A stretch of DNA of 64,000 nucleotides from Anaerolineae bacterium (GCA_022843745.1 JALHNB010000023.1:52851-116850), one strand, 5' to 3'; counted from the stretch's first letter, positions 52,897 to 62,157 are shown. Notes: generated by a model from the sequence alone, not told the origin. Numbers and translations are program-made.

Positions 52897-53751
52897 TTAT
52901 TCATCGCGTTTGAAGCGTGACATGCGATTTAAGTCGTCTTTGTTCGGTATCCACCAGCGCTGCGCCGGACGCGGCTCACCCAGAATCCAACGCTCCTCCG
53001 GCGTGAGGCCAGCTATTTGCTCCTCAGTGGGAAATTCACGATCAACCGGGCGCATCCACGTAGGGCAGTAGCTCACATAAACATTTTTGCGCTCAATATC
53101 GGATAAATTCGGCGGCGCGGCGTGCCACTGCGCCTGATGGAAAGCGACGACTGTCCCCGCTTCACAGTCAATCTGGACAAAATCGTCGGCATAATCCTCG
53201 ATGTTGAAATTTTTGCCTTTGCCATCCAATTCCAGATGGGTGTGCGACCCGCGCACGATCTGAAGCGAACCGCCTGTGCCATGTGTGAGATCGGTTAAAA
53301 AGTAGCCGAATTTCAGGTAATGCAGACCCATCGCGCCGTTGACCGCTGGAAACAGATTGGGGCGTGGGCCATCCGCGTGCCAGGGGCTGCTGGTCACGAA
53401 GTTGGATAAATCCTCGGCTTCTTTCACGCGGCTGACGAAATTCGATTGATTCAGGTGAAACATCGCGCCAAAAGCGTCATAAGTAAGCTGAAGCGCAGGC
53501 TCATACATCACCAGCCGCAGAAAAGCGGGGTCAAGATCGACGCAGTTTTGCTGCTTAATGCTGGTCGTGGCGGGGTCTGCCGCGCGGATTTGGGCGCTGA
53601 TGCGATCAATCGCTTCCAGCACATCGGCCATCAGATCATCCGGCAGCTTTTGCGGCAAAATCACGTATCCATCGCGCTCAAGCTGCGCGTTGAGAGAGTC
53701 ACGTTCGATATTGGTCAGGCGAGTGGAGGTGGCTTCAAGCGAAGTAGACAT
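52897..53751 (-). CDS. Phytanoyl-CoA dioxygenase-family protein
   Basis: 284 residues from the ATG at 53751 (AGGA about 11 nt upstream); a longer frame to 53850 has no ribosome site. Iron ligands H125 and D127 in PWHADGPRP and H210 in QAQWHAAPP; R221 is the likely 2-oxoglutarate residue. The C-terminus has PTWMRPVDREFPTEEQIAGLTPEE, common in family members acting on small molecules. The substrate is unknown. Confidence 0.88.
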   Translation of the reverse strand: MSTSLEATSTRLTNIERDSLNAQLERDGYVILPQKLPDDLMADVLEAIDRISAQIRAADPATTSIKQQNCVDLDPAFLRLVMYEPALQLTYDAFGAMFHLNQSNFVSRVKEAEDLSNFVTSSPWHADGPRPNLFPAVNGAMGLHYLKFGYFLTDLTHGTGGSLQIVRGSHTHLELDGKGKNFNIEDYADDFVQIDCEAGTVVAFHQAQWHAAPPNLSDIERKNVYVSYCPTWMRPVDREFPTEEQIAGLTPEERWILGEPRPAQRWWIPNKDDLNRMSRFKRDE

Positions 53752-53894
53752 CGCGTATTTTTCCTGAGAATATTTATTTTCGAGAATTATGCACACGGCA
53801 TAGCACATGCGCAACCGACTTGGAGTGAATAATGACATGCACAACTGCATTCAGGATGTTAAAATGAGTGCCTTCCTGAGTGATGAGGTCGATC

Positions 53895-54674
53895 ATGCGT
53901 TTTGATCTCCATAAAGTACGATCCTATCTGGTCAATGAACTGCAAGAATCCCCGGCGATTGCCCGTGTGGAGCATGACGGGACGGATGTGATTATCTGCC
54001 AATTGATGACAGGCGAATCGGTCATCATGCACCTGGTTGAACGGCTGATGTCCATCAACGACATTAAAGCCACGCTCGACGAGAATAACGCAGCTTTTCG
54101 GCATACGGTGTTTATCCTGTGGGGCGATATGCTGCTGCCGCCAGAAAATCGCCTGTACCAGCCGGACGATTGGATGGAGGCGTTTTATACGCTCTACGAT
54201 GGTCTGATTTATGGTTATGACTCGTTTGGGCCGTATGCCTCAGTTTTCCCGGTTTATTTCGAAAAGCAGCCACAAAGTTATAAGCGTTTTATCCGCTATG
54301 GTGAGGCGATTAATGTATCGCGCCTGCACTGCGACATGGTGCATATCAACCTGCCGGAGTTCAAAGGTTTTTGGCGCGTGGCGGATTTCGAGCCGAGGCG
54401 CACTCAGGAGCAGGCGACTGATGGAGGCCATGCAGGACAATCGGCAGGGAGCGAAAGCCAGCGTCCGCTGACCACCGAGCGTAATTCGATGTCCACTTAT
54501 TACGCTGTGCTGATGATCGCCCATGACGCAGACCGAGAAGTGGTGCGGGCGGCCTATCGCAAGCTGGCGCGTGAACATCACCCGGATTTAAACGATTCGC
54601 CGGACTCCACCAGCAAGATGCAGGAAATCAATGAAGCTTATGAGCGAATTATGCAGCAATTTGGGGATGATTGA
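53895..54674 (+). CDS. J-domain protein with an unrecognised N-terminal domain
   Basis: 259 residues from the ATG at 53895, preceded by GAGG at 6 nt (GTG 53880 and ATG 53883 are also in frame). Residues 1-165 form a compact domain that is not recognised (GTDVIICQLMTGESVIMHLVE, FILWGDMLLP). A Gly/Ser/Gln-rich linker (about 168-198) leads to a C-terminal J-domain (about 200-259) with HPD at 229-231, the triad that stimulates DnaK. J-domains usually sit at the N-terminus; here the order is reversed. The protein probably recruits DnaK to clients bound by the N-terminal part. Its stop overlaps the next start. Confidence 0.82.
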   Translation: MRFDLHKVRSYLVNELQESPAIARVEHDGTDVIICQLMTGESVIMHLVERLMSINDIKATLDENNAAFRHTVFILWGDMLLPPENRLYQPDDWMEAFYTLYDGLIYGYDSFGPYASVFPVYFEKQPQSYKRFIRYGEAINVSRLHCDMVHINLPEFKGFWRVADFEPRRTQEQATDGGHAGQSAGSESQRPLTTERNSMSTYYAVLMIAHDADREVVRAAYRKLAREHHPDLNDSPDSTSKMQEINEAYERIMQQFGDD

Positions 54675-55585
54675 TGGCGCGACATCTCGTTGAGTGTATT
54701 CCGAATTTTTCCGAAGGCCGCCGAATCGAAGTTGTGGACGCGATTGCCGAAGCGATTGGCGCGGTACACGGTGCGGCGATTTTAGACCGCCACAGTGACA
54801 CCGATCACAATCGTTCGGTCATTACATTTGTTGGCACGCCGGAAGCCGTTGTCGAAGCCGCCTTTGCCGGGATTCGCACAGCCGCACAGTTGATCGACCT
54901 GGATGTGCAGCAGGGAGAGCATCCTCGCATCGGCGCGGCGGATGTTGTGCCATTTGTGCCGATTGAAGGCGTGACGATGGATGAGTGTGTCTCTCTGGCG
55001 CGGACGTTGGGAGATCGCGTCGGGCGTGAATTGCAGATTCCGGTTTATCTCTACGAAGTCGCCGCGACCCGCCCGGAGCGCCAAAATCTTGCCAATGTGC
55101 GCGTAGGGCAGTATGAAGGGCTGAAAGAGGCGATTTTGAATGATCCTGATCGTGCGCCGGATTTTGGGCCATCAAAATTGGGCAAAGCTGGGGCAGTTGC
55201 GATTGGTGCGCGTGCGCCGCTGATCGCCTTTAACGTCTACCTCACGACAGATGACATCGAAATCGCCAAAAAAATCGCGCTCGCGGTGCGGCATTCCGGT
55301 GGCGGATTAGCTTATGTCAAGGCGTTGGGGCTGTTGGTGAAAGGTCGGGCACAGGTGTCGATGAATCTGACGGATTACACGCGCACGCCGATTCATCAGG
55401 CCGTCGAGTTGATCCGGCGGGAGGCTGCGCGTTATGGGGTAGCGGTGCATCATTCGGAACTAGTCGGGCTGATCCCACAGGCGGCGCTGGTGGATGCCGC
55501 GCGATGGTATTTGCAGTTGGATGAGTTCGTGCCGGATCAGATTTTGGAGACGCGGTTGGGAGATGCACTTAAATCAGACACCTGA
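54674..55585 (+). CDS. ftcD: Glutamate formimidoyltransferase
   Basis: 303 residues from the ATG at 54674, which overlaps the J-domain gene stop (TGATG). It covers the full formiminotransferase N- and C-terminal subdomains: LVECIPNFSEGRR at the start, DRHSDTDHNRSVITF near 36-50, and HPRIGAADVVPFVP near 78-91 with the conserved His. The cyclodeaminase domain found in animal enzymes is absent, as in most bacteria. It transfers a formimino group between N-formiminoglutamate and tetrahydrofolate in histidine breakdown. No other histidine-degradation gene is in the window. Confidence 0.93.
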   Translation: MARHLVECIPNFSEGRRIEVVDAIAEAIGAVHGAAILDRHSDTDHNRSVITFVGTPEAVVEAAFAGIRTAAQLIDLDVQQGEHPRIGAADVVPFVPIEGVTMDECVSLARTLGDRVGRELQIPVYLYEVAATRPERQNLANVRVGQYEGLKEAILNDPDRAPDFGPSKLGKAGAVAIGARAPLIAFNVYLTTDDIEIAKKIALAVRHSGGGLAYVKALGLLVKGRAQVSMNLTDYTRTPIHQAVELIRREAARYGVAVHHSELVGLIPQAALVDAARWYLQLDEFVPDQILETRLGDALKSDT

Positions 55586-56036
55586 GATACCTTCCGAGCG
55601 AAAGCGAAATTGGATTATTATCGTATTGTTTATGGCATCACTGAGCGTGTGCTTTTTGCTCTGGAAGTTTCTGTATTTTGATCCTTCTGAAGCCATAAGG
55701 TATCGACAAGAAAACTTCTGTACCCTAAACGACGAAGTATTTCAAGCAATTGACCAGCACCACCAGGAATGGATTAATCATTTTCGTGAGGCAAATAATT
55801 TCCCGCCTTCACTTCAATTTCACGTAGCAAGTGGTCAAGAATTTATAGTTAGTTCAGAAAAATGGATAGATTTGAGCGATGAGCCTTTGCTTTTCGTTGT
55901 TACAACAAGTGGATGGCAAAATCGCCTGGGAAGTGCAGGTTATTTTTACTCCCCAGGCGGTCAACCGCCAACTGATGCAATAACAGAGGCTCAGTTTCTA
56001 GCCAACGATATTTACTGTTATAGAGTTAGGCGTTAG
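55563..56036 (+). CDS. Membrane-anchored protein of unknown function
   Basis: 157 residues from the ATG at 55563, overlapping the ftcD end by 23 nt. One membrane helix (about 17-38: WIIIVLFMASLSVCFLLWKF), then a soluble domain outside (FCTLNDEVFQAIDQHHQEW, FIVSSEKWIDLSDEPLLFVVT) with two cysteines. The DNA is visibly more AT-rich than its neighbours. Not recognised. The overlap argues for co-transcription with ftcD, but the function is unknown. Confidence 0.65.
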   Translation: MHLNQTPEIPSERKRNWIIIVLFMASLSVCFLLWKFLYFDPSEAIRYRQENFCTLNDEVFQAIDQHHQEWINHFREANNFPPSLQFHVASGQEFIVSSEKWIDLSDEPLLFVVTTSGWQNRLGSAGYFYSPGGQPPTDAITEAQFLANDIYCYRVRR

Positions 56037-56087
56037 CTTCTGCCACTCAAGTTTTTTAGACCACCTGAGTGACAGTTTATGGTTTGT

Positions 56088-57215
56088 TTATAGCGGCACG
56101 AGCGCCGTCAATGCCTGCACAAGACGATTCGAATCTTCAATCGTGTTGTATGCCTGGAACGAGACGCGCACCTGATTATTGCCCTGCCAGGGGTAAATCG
56201 GTACTTCGATTTTATAATCTTCCCACAGGCGTTTGCCTAAATCGGAAATATCGCCTTCCGGCAGCGGGATCGCGATCATCTGGCCGAACCATTCTTCCGA
56301 ATCCGGCGAACGAGGCGTGAGTCCGGTCATATCCGCCATGCGTCCGCGCAGATCGCTGGCGAGGGCGTGGCAACGTTTTTGCACTTCGCCCCAATTATTC
56401 TCCTGCATGAAATCAATCGCCGCCGGGACGCTGATAAACGCCGAAAGATCGCGCGTACCCTGCCAGGTATTACGGCTGACAAAGGTCGATTCTTCATCCC
56501 AGGGCGGGCTGACGACCAGCGGCTCAACCATCGCCTGACGGTCTGAACGCGCGTATAAAAAGCCAGAGCCTTTGGGGGCGCACATCCATTTGTGGCAGTT
56601 GCCCGTATAAAAATCCGCGCCGATGGCTTCCAGATCAAGGTCAATCTGGCCGGGAGCATGTGCGCCGTCAATAAATGTCAGAATTCCAGCTTCACGTGCG
56701 CGGCGGCAAATTTCCTCAATCGGGAAAATGAGCGCGGTGGGTGAGGTGATGTGGCTGAGGCTGATAATTTTGGTGCGCGGCGTGACCCCTGCCCAGAAAT
56801 TTTCGATAAATTCTTCGGCGGTTGTCACAGGTAGATCAACTGGACGATGCACCATGACCGCGCCTGTTTGCTTGCACATGAAATTCCATGAGCTGTTGAC
56901 CGCGCCGTATTCGTGATTGGTCGAGAGAATTTCGTCCCCCGGCTGAAATTTAATCGAACGCGCGATAATGTTCATGCCGTGTGTGGCGTTGGGGACGAAA
57001 ATCAGATTGTCCGCCTGTGTCTTGAGGTAATCGCCGAGTTTTGCGCGGGCAGCATCGAGAAGGTCATTCGCGCGGCGGCCAAAAAAGTGAATCGGATCGC
57101 GTTCAAGTTCACGCTGCCAATGTTGGTAGGCTTCGAAAACAGGTTTTGGAGTCGCGCCGAATGAGCCATGATTGAGGAATGTGATGTCCGGGTCGAGCAG
57201 GAATAGGTCGCGCAA
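56088..57215 (-). CDS. Class V aminotransferase-fold PLP enzyme, isopenicillin-N-epimerase-like
   Basis: 375 residues. The start is TTG at 57215 with GAGG 8 nt upstream. PLP-site residues: D183 and H186 in FIDGAHAPGQ, and Schiff-base lysine K209 in TGNCHKWMCAPKG. The opening FLNHGSFGATPKPVFEAYQHWQRELERDP is typical of the epimerase-like branch, which includes racemases, epimerases and cysteine desulfurase-like enzymes. The substrate is unknown. It is separated from the epimerase gene upstream by a terminator (57274-57301) and a heptamer repeat, so it may be transcribed separately. Confidence 0.9.
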   Translation of the reverse strand: MRDLFLLDPDITFLNHGSFGATPKPVFEAYQHWQRELERDPIHFFGRRANDLLDAARAKLGDYLKTQADNLIFVPNATHGMNIIARSIKFQPGDEILSTNHEYGAVNSSWNFMCKQTGAVMVHRPVDLPVTTAEEFIENFWAGVTPRTKIISLSHITSPTALIFPIEEICRRAREAGILTFIDGAHAPGQIDLDLEAIGADFYTGNCHKWMCAPKGSGFLYARSDRQAMVEPLVVSPPWDEESTFVSRNTWQGTRDLSAFISVPAAIDFMQENNWGEVQKRCHALASDLRGRMADMTGLTPRSPDSEEWFGQMIAIPLPEGDISDLGKRLWEDYKIEVPIYPWQGNNQVRVSFQAYNTIEDSNRLVQALTALVPL

Positions 57216-57240
57216 AATGGATACCTCATGAAATAGGCTG

Positions 57241-57268
57241 TCAGCGATCAGCTTTCAGCAATTAGCAA
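57241..57268. repeat. TCAGCNN heptamer array, copy 1
   Basis: Four units: TCAGCGA TCAGCTT, then TCAGCAA TTAGCAA. The array begins 26 nt upstream of the start of the aminotransferase gene (57215). Confidence 0.8.
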
Positions 57269-57273
57269 AATTC

Positions 57274-57301
57274 AAAAACGCAACCCCATCGTGAGGCTGC
57301 G
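57274..57301 (-). terminator. Terminator after the epimerase gene
   Basis: Minus-strand CGCAGCCTC-ACGAT-GGGGTTGCG stem (9 bp with two G-U pairs) followed by five T residues. It lies about 38 nt beyond the epimerase stop and ends the minus-strand transcript. Confidence 0.75.
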
Positions 57302-57338
57302 CTCATGCACAAAGAAAAATTCGTTATCAACCAAATTC

Positions 57339-58307
57339 CTAATTGGATTCGGCGGTTATTTTGCCTTCAGCTAGCGCTTGTTTGAAATGGGCGATGGTCT
57401 GCGCCACACCTTCGCGCAAAGGCGTTTCCGGGACTGCGCCAATCGCGGCGACGAGTGCCGAGTCATCACAACCATCCGGCAGCGCCAGCGGTTTGGGTTC
57501 GAACGTGACCTGCGCCGATGGCTCGACAGCCAGAATCGCGTCCAGCACTTCCTGAACGTGGGCGACAACACCTTTCAGATTGAACACCGATGCGCCCTCG
57601 AATGACGCACGTGCCGCCTGGATGAAAATTTTTGCCACATCGTCGGTATATTGCCAGCCATTATAGCCGCCATAGGTCATGCGGTAGGGGATTTCGGCTG
57701 CTGCTGCCAGCATCGCTTTGGTGGGTGTGGAGGTCATGCCCTGGTCACGCGCCGGGCCATAAATGGTGTAGGGGCGCAGGCCGATGCTGCTGATTTTGTC
57801 GTCCTGCCAGTAAATACGTGCCGTGCCTTCGTTCGCCAGCTTATAAACGCCGTAGTGATTCAGCGGGTTCGGACGCGCGTCATGTTGCAGCAGCCCCGGT
57901 GGGTATTCGCTGGGAGCGCCATAGACGGCCATGCTGCTGGCATAAACGACCTTTTTTAAGCCGACAGCTTTTGCCGCTTCAAAAATATTGACGGTGCCTG
58001 TCACGTTGACGCTTGCGCCCAGTGAAGGATTGGCGCGGCAGAATGGCACTTGCAGCGCAGCCAGATGAATGATATGGGTTGCGGCGGAGTCGCGGAAGGC
58101 TTTTTCCACAACATCTTTGTTGGTGACATCGCCGTTGATGACGTTGATTTTTGCCACTTCGTCGTCGGTCATCACCAGTCTCAGGCGATGGTTGCTCCCG
58201 CCGAGATCAAAAATGCTGACGGGGACACCTTCGCGGATTAAATTGCGCACGACCCACGCGCCCAGACAGCCCAGTGCGCCTGTAACGAGAAATCTTTCTT
58301 CGCTCAT
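57339..58307 (-). CDS. NAD-dependent sugar epimerase/dehydratase (extended SDR)
   Basis: 322 residues. Rossmann motif TGALGCLG (9-16), active-site Ser in ASSMAVYG near 124, and YGVYK (152-156) as the catalytic Tyr/Lys pair. AAGGAT stands 9 nt before the ATG. The C-terminal substrate part (about 180-310) is shorter than in typical UDP-sugar epimerases, consistent with a free-sugar or sugar-acid substrate (inference). It lies downstream of a Gfo/Idh gene on the same strand. Confidence 0.88.
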   Translation of the reverse strand: MSEERFLVTGALGCLGAWVVRNLIREGVPVSIFDLGGSNHRLRLVMTDDEVAKINVINGDVTNKDVVEKAFRDSAATHIIHLAALQVPFCRANPSLGASVNVTGTVNIFEAAKAVGLKKVVYASSMAVYGAPSEYPPGLLQHDARPNPLNHYGVYKLANEGTARIYWQDDKISSIGLRPYTIYGPARDQGMTSTPTKAMLAAAAEIPYRMTYGGYNGWQYTDDVAKIFIQAARASFEGASVFNLKGVVAHVQEVLDAILAVEPSAQVTFEPKPLALPDGCDDSALVAAIGAVPETPLREGVAQTIAHFKQALAEGKITAESN

Positions 58308-58328
58308 TGTCTTTTATCCTTGTTTTTA

Positions 58329-58354
58329 TAGGGGCGCATCACGCCGCGCCCCTA
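58329..58354. repeat. Palindromic intergenic element, copy 9 (degenerate)
   Basis: Outer stem TAGGGGCGC / GCGCCCCTA (9 bp) with an 8-nt loop that is no longer symmetric. It lies between a Gfo/Idh gene and the epimerase gene. Confidence 0.72.
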
Positions 58355-58371
58355 CGATGATTTCTCTGATT

Positions 58372-59475
58372 TTAACGATCCAACTGACCCTTAGCCAGAT
58401 TGAGTGGCAGCGGGGCAGGTCGCTCAACAGTGCTATGAATGGCGACATGCTTGCCGGATTCAGAAGCTTCGTCAAAGGACTGCATCACATCCAGCACATG
58501 GTAAGCCAGATCGCCGCTGACCCGATTCGGGCGACCATAGGTCAGCGCGTAGGCCATATCTGCCACGCCGATGCCGCGACCAACCTCATCGCTGTGAGTG
58601 AGAGGAATGTCAGTCCATTCTTTTTCACCCTGGCGACGAATCTGGACAGGGCCTCGGAAACCGTTGGGATCGGGTACGCTGAGTGAGGCTTCCGTGCCGT
58701 AAATTTCGAGAATCGGCAGGTGATGTCCCCACACGTCGAAGCTCATGATAATCGTGCCGATTGCGCCGTTGGCGAAATCTATCACGCCGGCGAGGTGGGT
58801 TGTGACCTCGACCTCAACTTTTTTGCCATACAGCGGTTGGCTGGTGATGGTGCGCTCCGGAAACGTCATGCGTGTAGAACCCGTCGTGCGCGTGATCGGC
58901 CCAAGCAGGTTGACGAGGGCGGTCAGGTAGTACGGCCCCATGTCGAACATCGGCCCGCCACCGCGCTTGTAATAAAACTCCGGGCTTGGATGCCAGTGTT
59001 CGTGACCATGAACCGCCATAAAAGCCGTGGCTGCAACAGGTGCGCCAATTAAGCCGTCATCAATCACCTTACGGCAGGTCTGGATACCACCGCCGAGGAA
59101 GGTATCCGGCGCACAGCCGACCAGCACGCCTTTTTCTTTAGCAGCGGCCAGAATTTTTGCGCCGTCGATGCGGTTGAGCGCGAACGGTTTTTCTTCGTAG
59201 ACATTTTTCCCGGCGGCAATCGCTTTCAGGCTGACCTCGGCGTGTGCGTTGGGAATGGTCAGGTTGACGACAATATCAATTTCAGGATCGGCCAGCAATT
59301 CGTCAACCGTGCAGGCTTTGGGGACATTAAATTCGGCGGCTCTGGCCTGGGCGCGGCTCAGATCAATATCGGCGCAGGCGACGATTTCGAGAATGTCGAA
59401 ATCCGCAGAACCTCTAAAATACGCCGGGCTGATATTACCAACGCCGACGATACCAACTTTGACTTTCTTATCCAC
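58372..59475 (-). CDS. Gfo/Idh/MocA-family oxidoreductase (copy 1)
   Basis: 367 residues. The start is GTG at 59475, with AAAGGAG 8 nt upstream. The Rossmann part shows VGIVGVGNIS (7-16) and EEKPFALNRIDG near 94-105, with the EKP motif whose Lys takes part in catalysis. The C-terminal beta-sheet domain includes [22 protein letters not shown] near 191-212. NAD(P)-dependent oxidation of a sugar or inositol-type substrate is expected. It is a close paralogue of 60286-61386. A heptamer array begins 30 nt upstream of its start. Confidence 0.92.
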   Translation of the reverse strand: MDKKVKVGIVGVGNISPAYFRGSADFDILEIVACADIDLSRAQARAAEFNVPKACTVDELLADPEIDIVVNLTIPNAHAEVSLKAIAAGKNVYEEKPFALNRIDGAKILAAAKEKGVLVGCAPDTFLGGGIQTCRKVIDDGLIGAPVAATAFMAVHGHEHWHPSPEFYYKRGGGPMFDMGPYYLTALVNLLGPITRTTGSTRMTFPERTITSQPLYGKKVEVEVTTHLAGVIDFANGAIGTIIMSFDVWGHHLPILEIYGTEASLSVPDPNGFRGPVQIRRQGEKEWTDIPLTHSDEVGRGIGVADMAYALTYGRPNRVSGDLAYHVLDVMQSFDEASESGKHVAIHSTVERPAPLPLNLAKGQLDR

Positions 59476-59504
59476 AGGTGAATCTCCTTTAATAAGGCAG
59501 GCTG

Positions 59505-59532
59505 TCAGCGATCAGCGATCAGCTTTCAGCAA
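59505..59532. repeat. TCAGCNN heptamer array, copy 2
   Basis: Four exact units: TCAGCGA TCAGCGA, then TCAGCTT TCAGCAA. It begins 30 nt upstream of the GTG start of the Gfo/Idh gene (59475). Confidence 0.85.
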
Positions 59533-59545
59533 TAAAGAAAAATGA

Positions 59546-60178
59546 TTATATGGCTCGGACAGCTTTTAACCACGATTGCGCGATCAGAGCATGTCCGGTG
59601 GGATATGGATGCACGCCATCCGCTGCCCAAAATGCGGGTTCTCGCTGAGATGCGGCGGCGGCAAAAATGCCATCCAGTGGGACATAAATGGCGTTAAATT
59701 CGCGTGCCAGACTCCGCGCGACATGAATTTTGGGGTCTAAATCTTCACGCCAGCTTGCACGATCCGGCGGGACAGGCAGCACAAAGGGTTCGCAAATGAT
59801 GATCCGTGTTGAGGGATTCTGCTGCGTACTCTGCAAAATAGCGCGATAGTTGTCTTCGTAAACCTGTGCGGAGGTCGCATCGCCGCTGTCGTAACGCCGC
59901 CAGACATCATTGATGCCGATGAGAATCGATACCCAATCAGGCTTCAAATCCAGGCAGTCCTGCTGCCAGCGTCCGCGCAAATCTGCGGCGCGATTGCCGC
60001 TGATGCCTCGATTGATGAAACGTGCTTGTTTTTCGGGATAAAGCGCAGAAAACCAGGCTGCGACCATCGCCGCGTAACCTTGCCCCAGGTCGCCATCACT
60101 GGTGCGGCTGCGACCCGCATCGGTGATGCTGTCACCCTGAAAAAGGATGACTTGATGATCTCCAATGAATGTAGACAT
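59546..60178 (-). CDS. SGNH/GDSL hydrolase
   Basis: 210 residues, no signal peptide. Block I FQGDSITD with nucleophile S17, block II SGNR near 60-63, block III GIND with N90, and block V DGVHP with D187 and H190. All catalytic and oxyanion residues are present, so it is probably an active esterase, plausibly removing acyl groups from sugars, given the two sugar dehydrogenases on either side. It follows a Gfo/Idh gene across a palindromic element. Confidence 0.92.
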   Translation of the reverse strand: MSTFIGDHQVILFQGDSITDAGRSRTSDGDLGQGYAAMVAAWFSALYPEKQARFINRGISGNRAADLRGRWQQDCLDLKPDWVSILIGINDVWRRYDSGDATSAQVYEDNYRAILQSTQQNPSTRIIICEPFVLPVPPDRASWREDLDPKIHVARSLAREFNAIYVPLDGIFAAAASQREPAFWAADGVHPYPTGHALIAQSWLKAVRAI

Positions 60179-60206
60179 AATGATTTGTGGATGCCTCGCG
60201 GTGGTG

Positions 60207-60236
60207 TAGGGACACAGAATAATTTCCGTGTCCCTA
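60207..60236. repeat. Palindromic intergenic element, copy 10 (variant)
   Basis: TAGGGACAC / GTGTCCCTA, a 9-bp stem with a 12-nt loop. It lies in the gap between a Gfo/Idh gene end and the SGNH gene start. No T-tract on the minus strand. Confidence 0.68.
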
Positions 60237-60250
60237 TCATTTTAAATCAC

Positions 60251-60318
60251 TTTAGTCGTTCGGGCGACGTGGTATTAAGTCCGTTTTAGTCGTCCAGGCG
60301 ACCTGGTATTAAGCCCAT
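60251..60318. repeat. 34-bp tandem duplication over a gene end
   Basis: Two directly adjoining 34-bp copies, 60251-60284 and 60285-60318, identical at 29 of 34 positions. The second copy contains the last codons and stop of the Gfo/Idh gene; the first copy repeats them beyond the stop. Confidence 0.8.
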
Positions 60319-61386
60319 TGGCAGAGGAGCAGGACGCGCGACGGTGCTGGCAACTTCAACATGCCGCCCATTAGTCGAGGCATCGTGGAAACTATGCATC
60401 AGATCAAGCACGTGATAGGCGAGATCGCCGCTGACACGGTGGGGGCGACCTGAACGCAGCGCATAGGCCATATCTGCCACGCCGATACCACGCCCGACTT
60501 CGACGCTGTGTGTCGGAGGAATTTCGCTGATTTCTTTCGCTCCGGCGCGGCGCACCATAATTGGGCCGCCAAAAGTGTTCGGGTCAGGTACGCTGAGTGT
60601 GCCTTCCGAGCCGTAAATTTCGATGCGCGGCAGGCTGTGTGACCAGACATCGAAGCTGGTGATAATCGTTCCGACGGGGCCGCTGGCAAAATCCATCACG
60701 CCGGCGATGTGCGTCGGAATATCGACCTCGATTTTGTGTCCGAAAAGCGCCGGGCTGGTGGCGACACGTTCCGGGAACGAGATTTGCGCCGAACCAGTTA
60801 CGCGCTTGACCGGGCCGAGCAGGTGTACGAGCGCAGTCAGGTAATATGGCCCCATATCGAACATCGGGCCGCCGCCGACTTTATAGAAAAAGTCAGGGTT
60901 CGGATGCCACGCTTCCGGCCCATGACCGAGCATGAAAGCCGTTGCCGCGACAGGCGTACCGATCCAGCCTTCGTCGATCAGCTTACGGCAAGTTTGCAAG
61001 CCGCCACCCAGAAAAGTGTCTGGTGCGCAACCCACGCGAACGCCTTTTTCTTTGGCTGCCGCCAGGATTTTCTTGCCGTCCTCGCGGGTGAGGGCGAATG
61101 GTTTTTCTTCGTGAACATGTTTCCCTGCCTTGATCGCTGCCAGACTCACTTCAGCGTGGGCGGCGGGGATGGTCAGGTTAATCACGATGTCAATTTCAGG
61201 GTCAGCCAGCAGCTCGTCAACCGAGTAGGCTTTGACGTTGTGTTCAGCTGCTTTGGCAATCGCACGTTCCATATCCACATCGGCACAGGCGACGACCTCT
61301 AAAATTTCGAAGGCCGCGCAGCCCTTGAAATAGGCATTGCTGATATTCCCGCAGCCAATGATTCCGACTTTAGTTTTTGCTGCCAC
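60286..61386 (-). CDS. Gfo/Idh/MocA-family oxidoreductase (copy 2)
   Basis: 366 residues. The start is GTG at 61386, with AAGG about 9 nt upstream. [10 protein letters not shown] near 6-15, [12 protein letters not shown] near 93-104, and [22 protein letters not shown] near 190-211. Very similar to copy 1 through the whole length, including DTFLGGG and [10 protein letters not shown] blocks, so it arose by local duplication. It overlaps the upstream isomerase gene by 17 nt. Its C-terminal codons are part of a tandem duplication. Confidence 0.92.
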   Translation of the reverse strand: MAAKTKVGIIGCGNISNAYFKGCAAFEILEVVACADVDMERAIAKAAEHNVKAYSVDELLADPEIDIVINLTIPAAHAEVSLAAIKAGKHVHEEKPFALTREDGKKILAAAKEKGVRVGCAPDTFLGGGLQTCRKLIDEGWIGTPVAATAFMLGHGPEAWHPNPDFFYKVGGGPMFDMGPYYLTALVHLLGPVKRVTGSAQISFPERVATSPALFGHKIEVDIPTHIAGVMDFASGPVGTIITSFDVWSHSLPRIEIYGSEGTLSVPDPNTFGGPIMVRRAGAKEISEIPPTHSVEVGRGIGVADMAYALRSGRPHRVSGDLAYHVLDLMHSFHDASTNGRHVEVASTVARPAPLPMGLIPGRLDD

Positions 61387-62131
61387 GACCCAAACCTTCT
61401 TTCACCAGATATTGATAACTTTTAGCGACGGCTTCGGTCATATCCGTACCGCAGCGATCCAGCTCGACAATCAGCCATTCTGCGCTCTTGCCAGCGGGAA
61501 TAATCTTGTGCCAGTCCATCACGCCTTCACCGACGGCGACCATGTTGCTGTCTTTATTGTCTGCTGGGCCGTCCTTGATGTGCAGCAGTGTCGCGCGGCT
61601 GCCGACTTCAGTCAGGACTTCTAGGACATCTGCGCCGCCCGTTTGTACCCAATAAGTGTCAATTTCCAATTCGACTTTGGGATCGAGGTGTTGGAGCATG
61701 ATTTTGTGGGTCGGTTGCCCATCGACGGTGCCATATTCGAACCAGTGATTGTGATAATAGAATTTCAGGCCATTTTCTTCGGCGAAGGCAGCGGCGGCAT
61801 TCAATTGCTCGCAGACGCGCTTGATGCCATCGACTGTCTGAAAATTTTCCGGCGGTAGATAGGCACAGCCAAAGCGTTTGCAGCCGAGCGCACCAACCTG
61901 GTCGAGAATTTCATTTTTCTTCTCGTTGGTTGGCAGCGGGGCATGAAGCCCGACGACCTCCAGGCCGAGACTCTTATAAAGCTTTGCGGCGGCCTCGACT
62001 GTCGTGCCAGGGTAGCCAGCAGGTTCGACACCCGCATAGCCGATTTCCGCGACTTTATTGACGACGCGCGTGTAGTCCTTCGCGGCCTCGTCGCGCAATG
62101 TGTACAGTTGTAATGCAATAGGAAGGGGCAT
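61370..62131 (-). CDS. Sugar phosphate isomerase/epimerase (xylose-isomerase-like TIM barrel)
   Basis: 253 residues; AGGAG stands 9 nt before the ATG. Opening [20 protein letters not shown] is typical of the family. Metal- and substrate-site segments: [14 protein letters not shown] near 125-138, and [16 protein letters not shown] near 154-169 with the Glu/Asp pair, and LLHIKDGP near 184-191. IolE, IolI and hexulose-type isomerases share this fold. It overlaps the following Gfo/Idh gene, a pairing common in inositol and unusual-sugar pathways. A heptamer array begins 27 nt upstream. Confidence 0.9.
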   Translation of the reverse strand: MPLPIALQLYTLRDEAAKDYTRVVNKVAEIGYAGVEPAGYPGTTVEAAAKLYKSLGLEVVGLHAPLPTNEKKNEILDQVGALGCKRFGCAYLPPENFQTVDGIKRVCEQLNAAAAFAEENGLKFYYHNHWFEYGTVDGQPTHKIMLQHLDPKVELEIDTYWVQTGGADVLEVLTEVGSRATLLHIKDGPADNKDSNMVAVGEGVMDWHKIIPAGKSAEWLIVELDRCGTDMTEAVAKSYQYLVKEGLGRGSKN

Positions 62132-62157
62132 TCAATATTTCTCCTAAAAATAAGCTG

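Noticed and set aside
869..60236. Palindromic elements as rho-independent terminators
   Set aside because: They are GC-rich hairpins but lack T-tracts, and several lie inside evident operons where termination would block essential partners.
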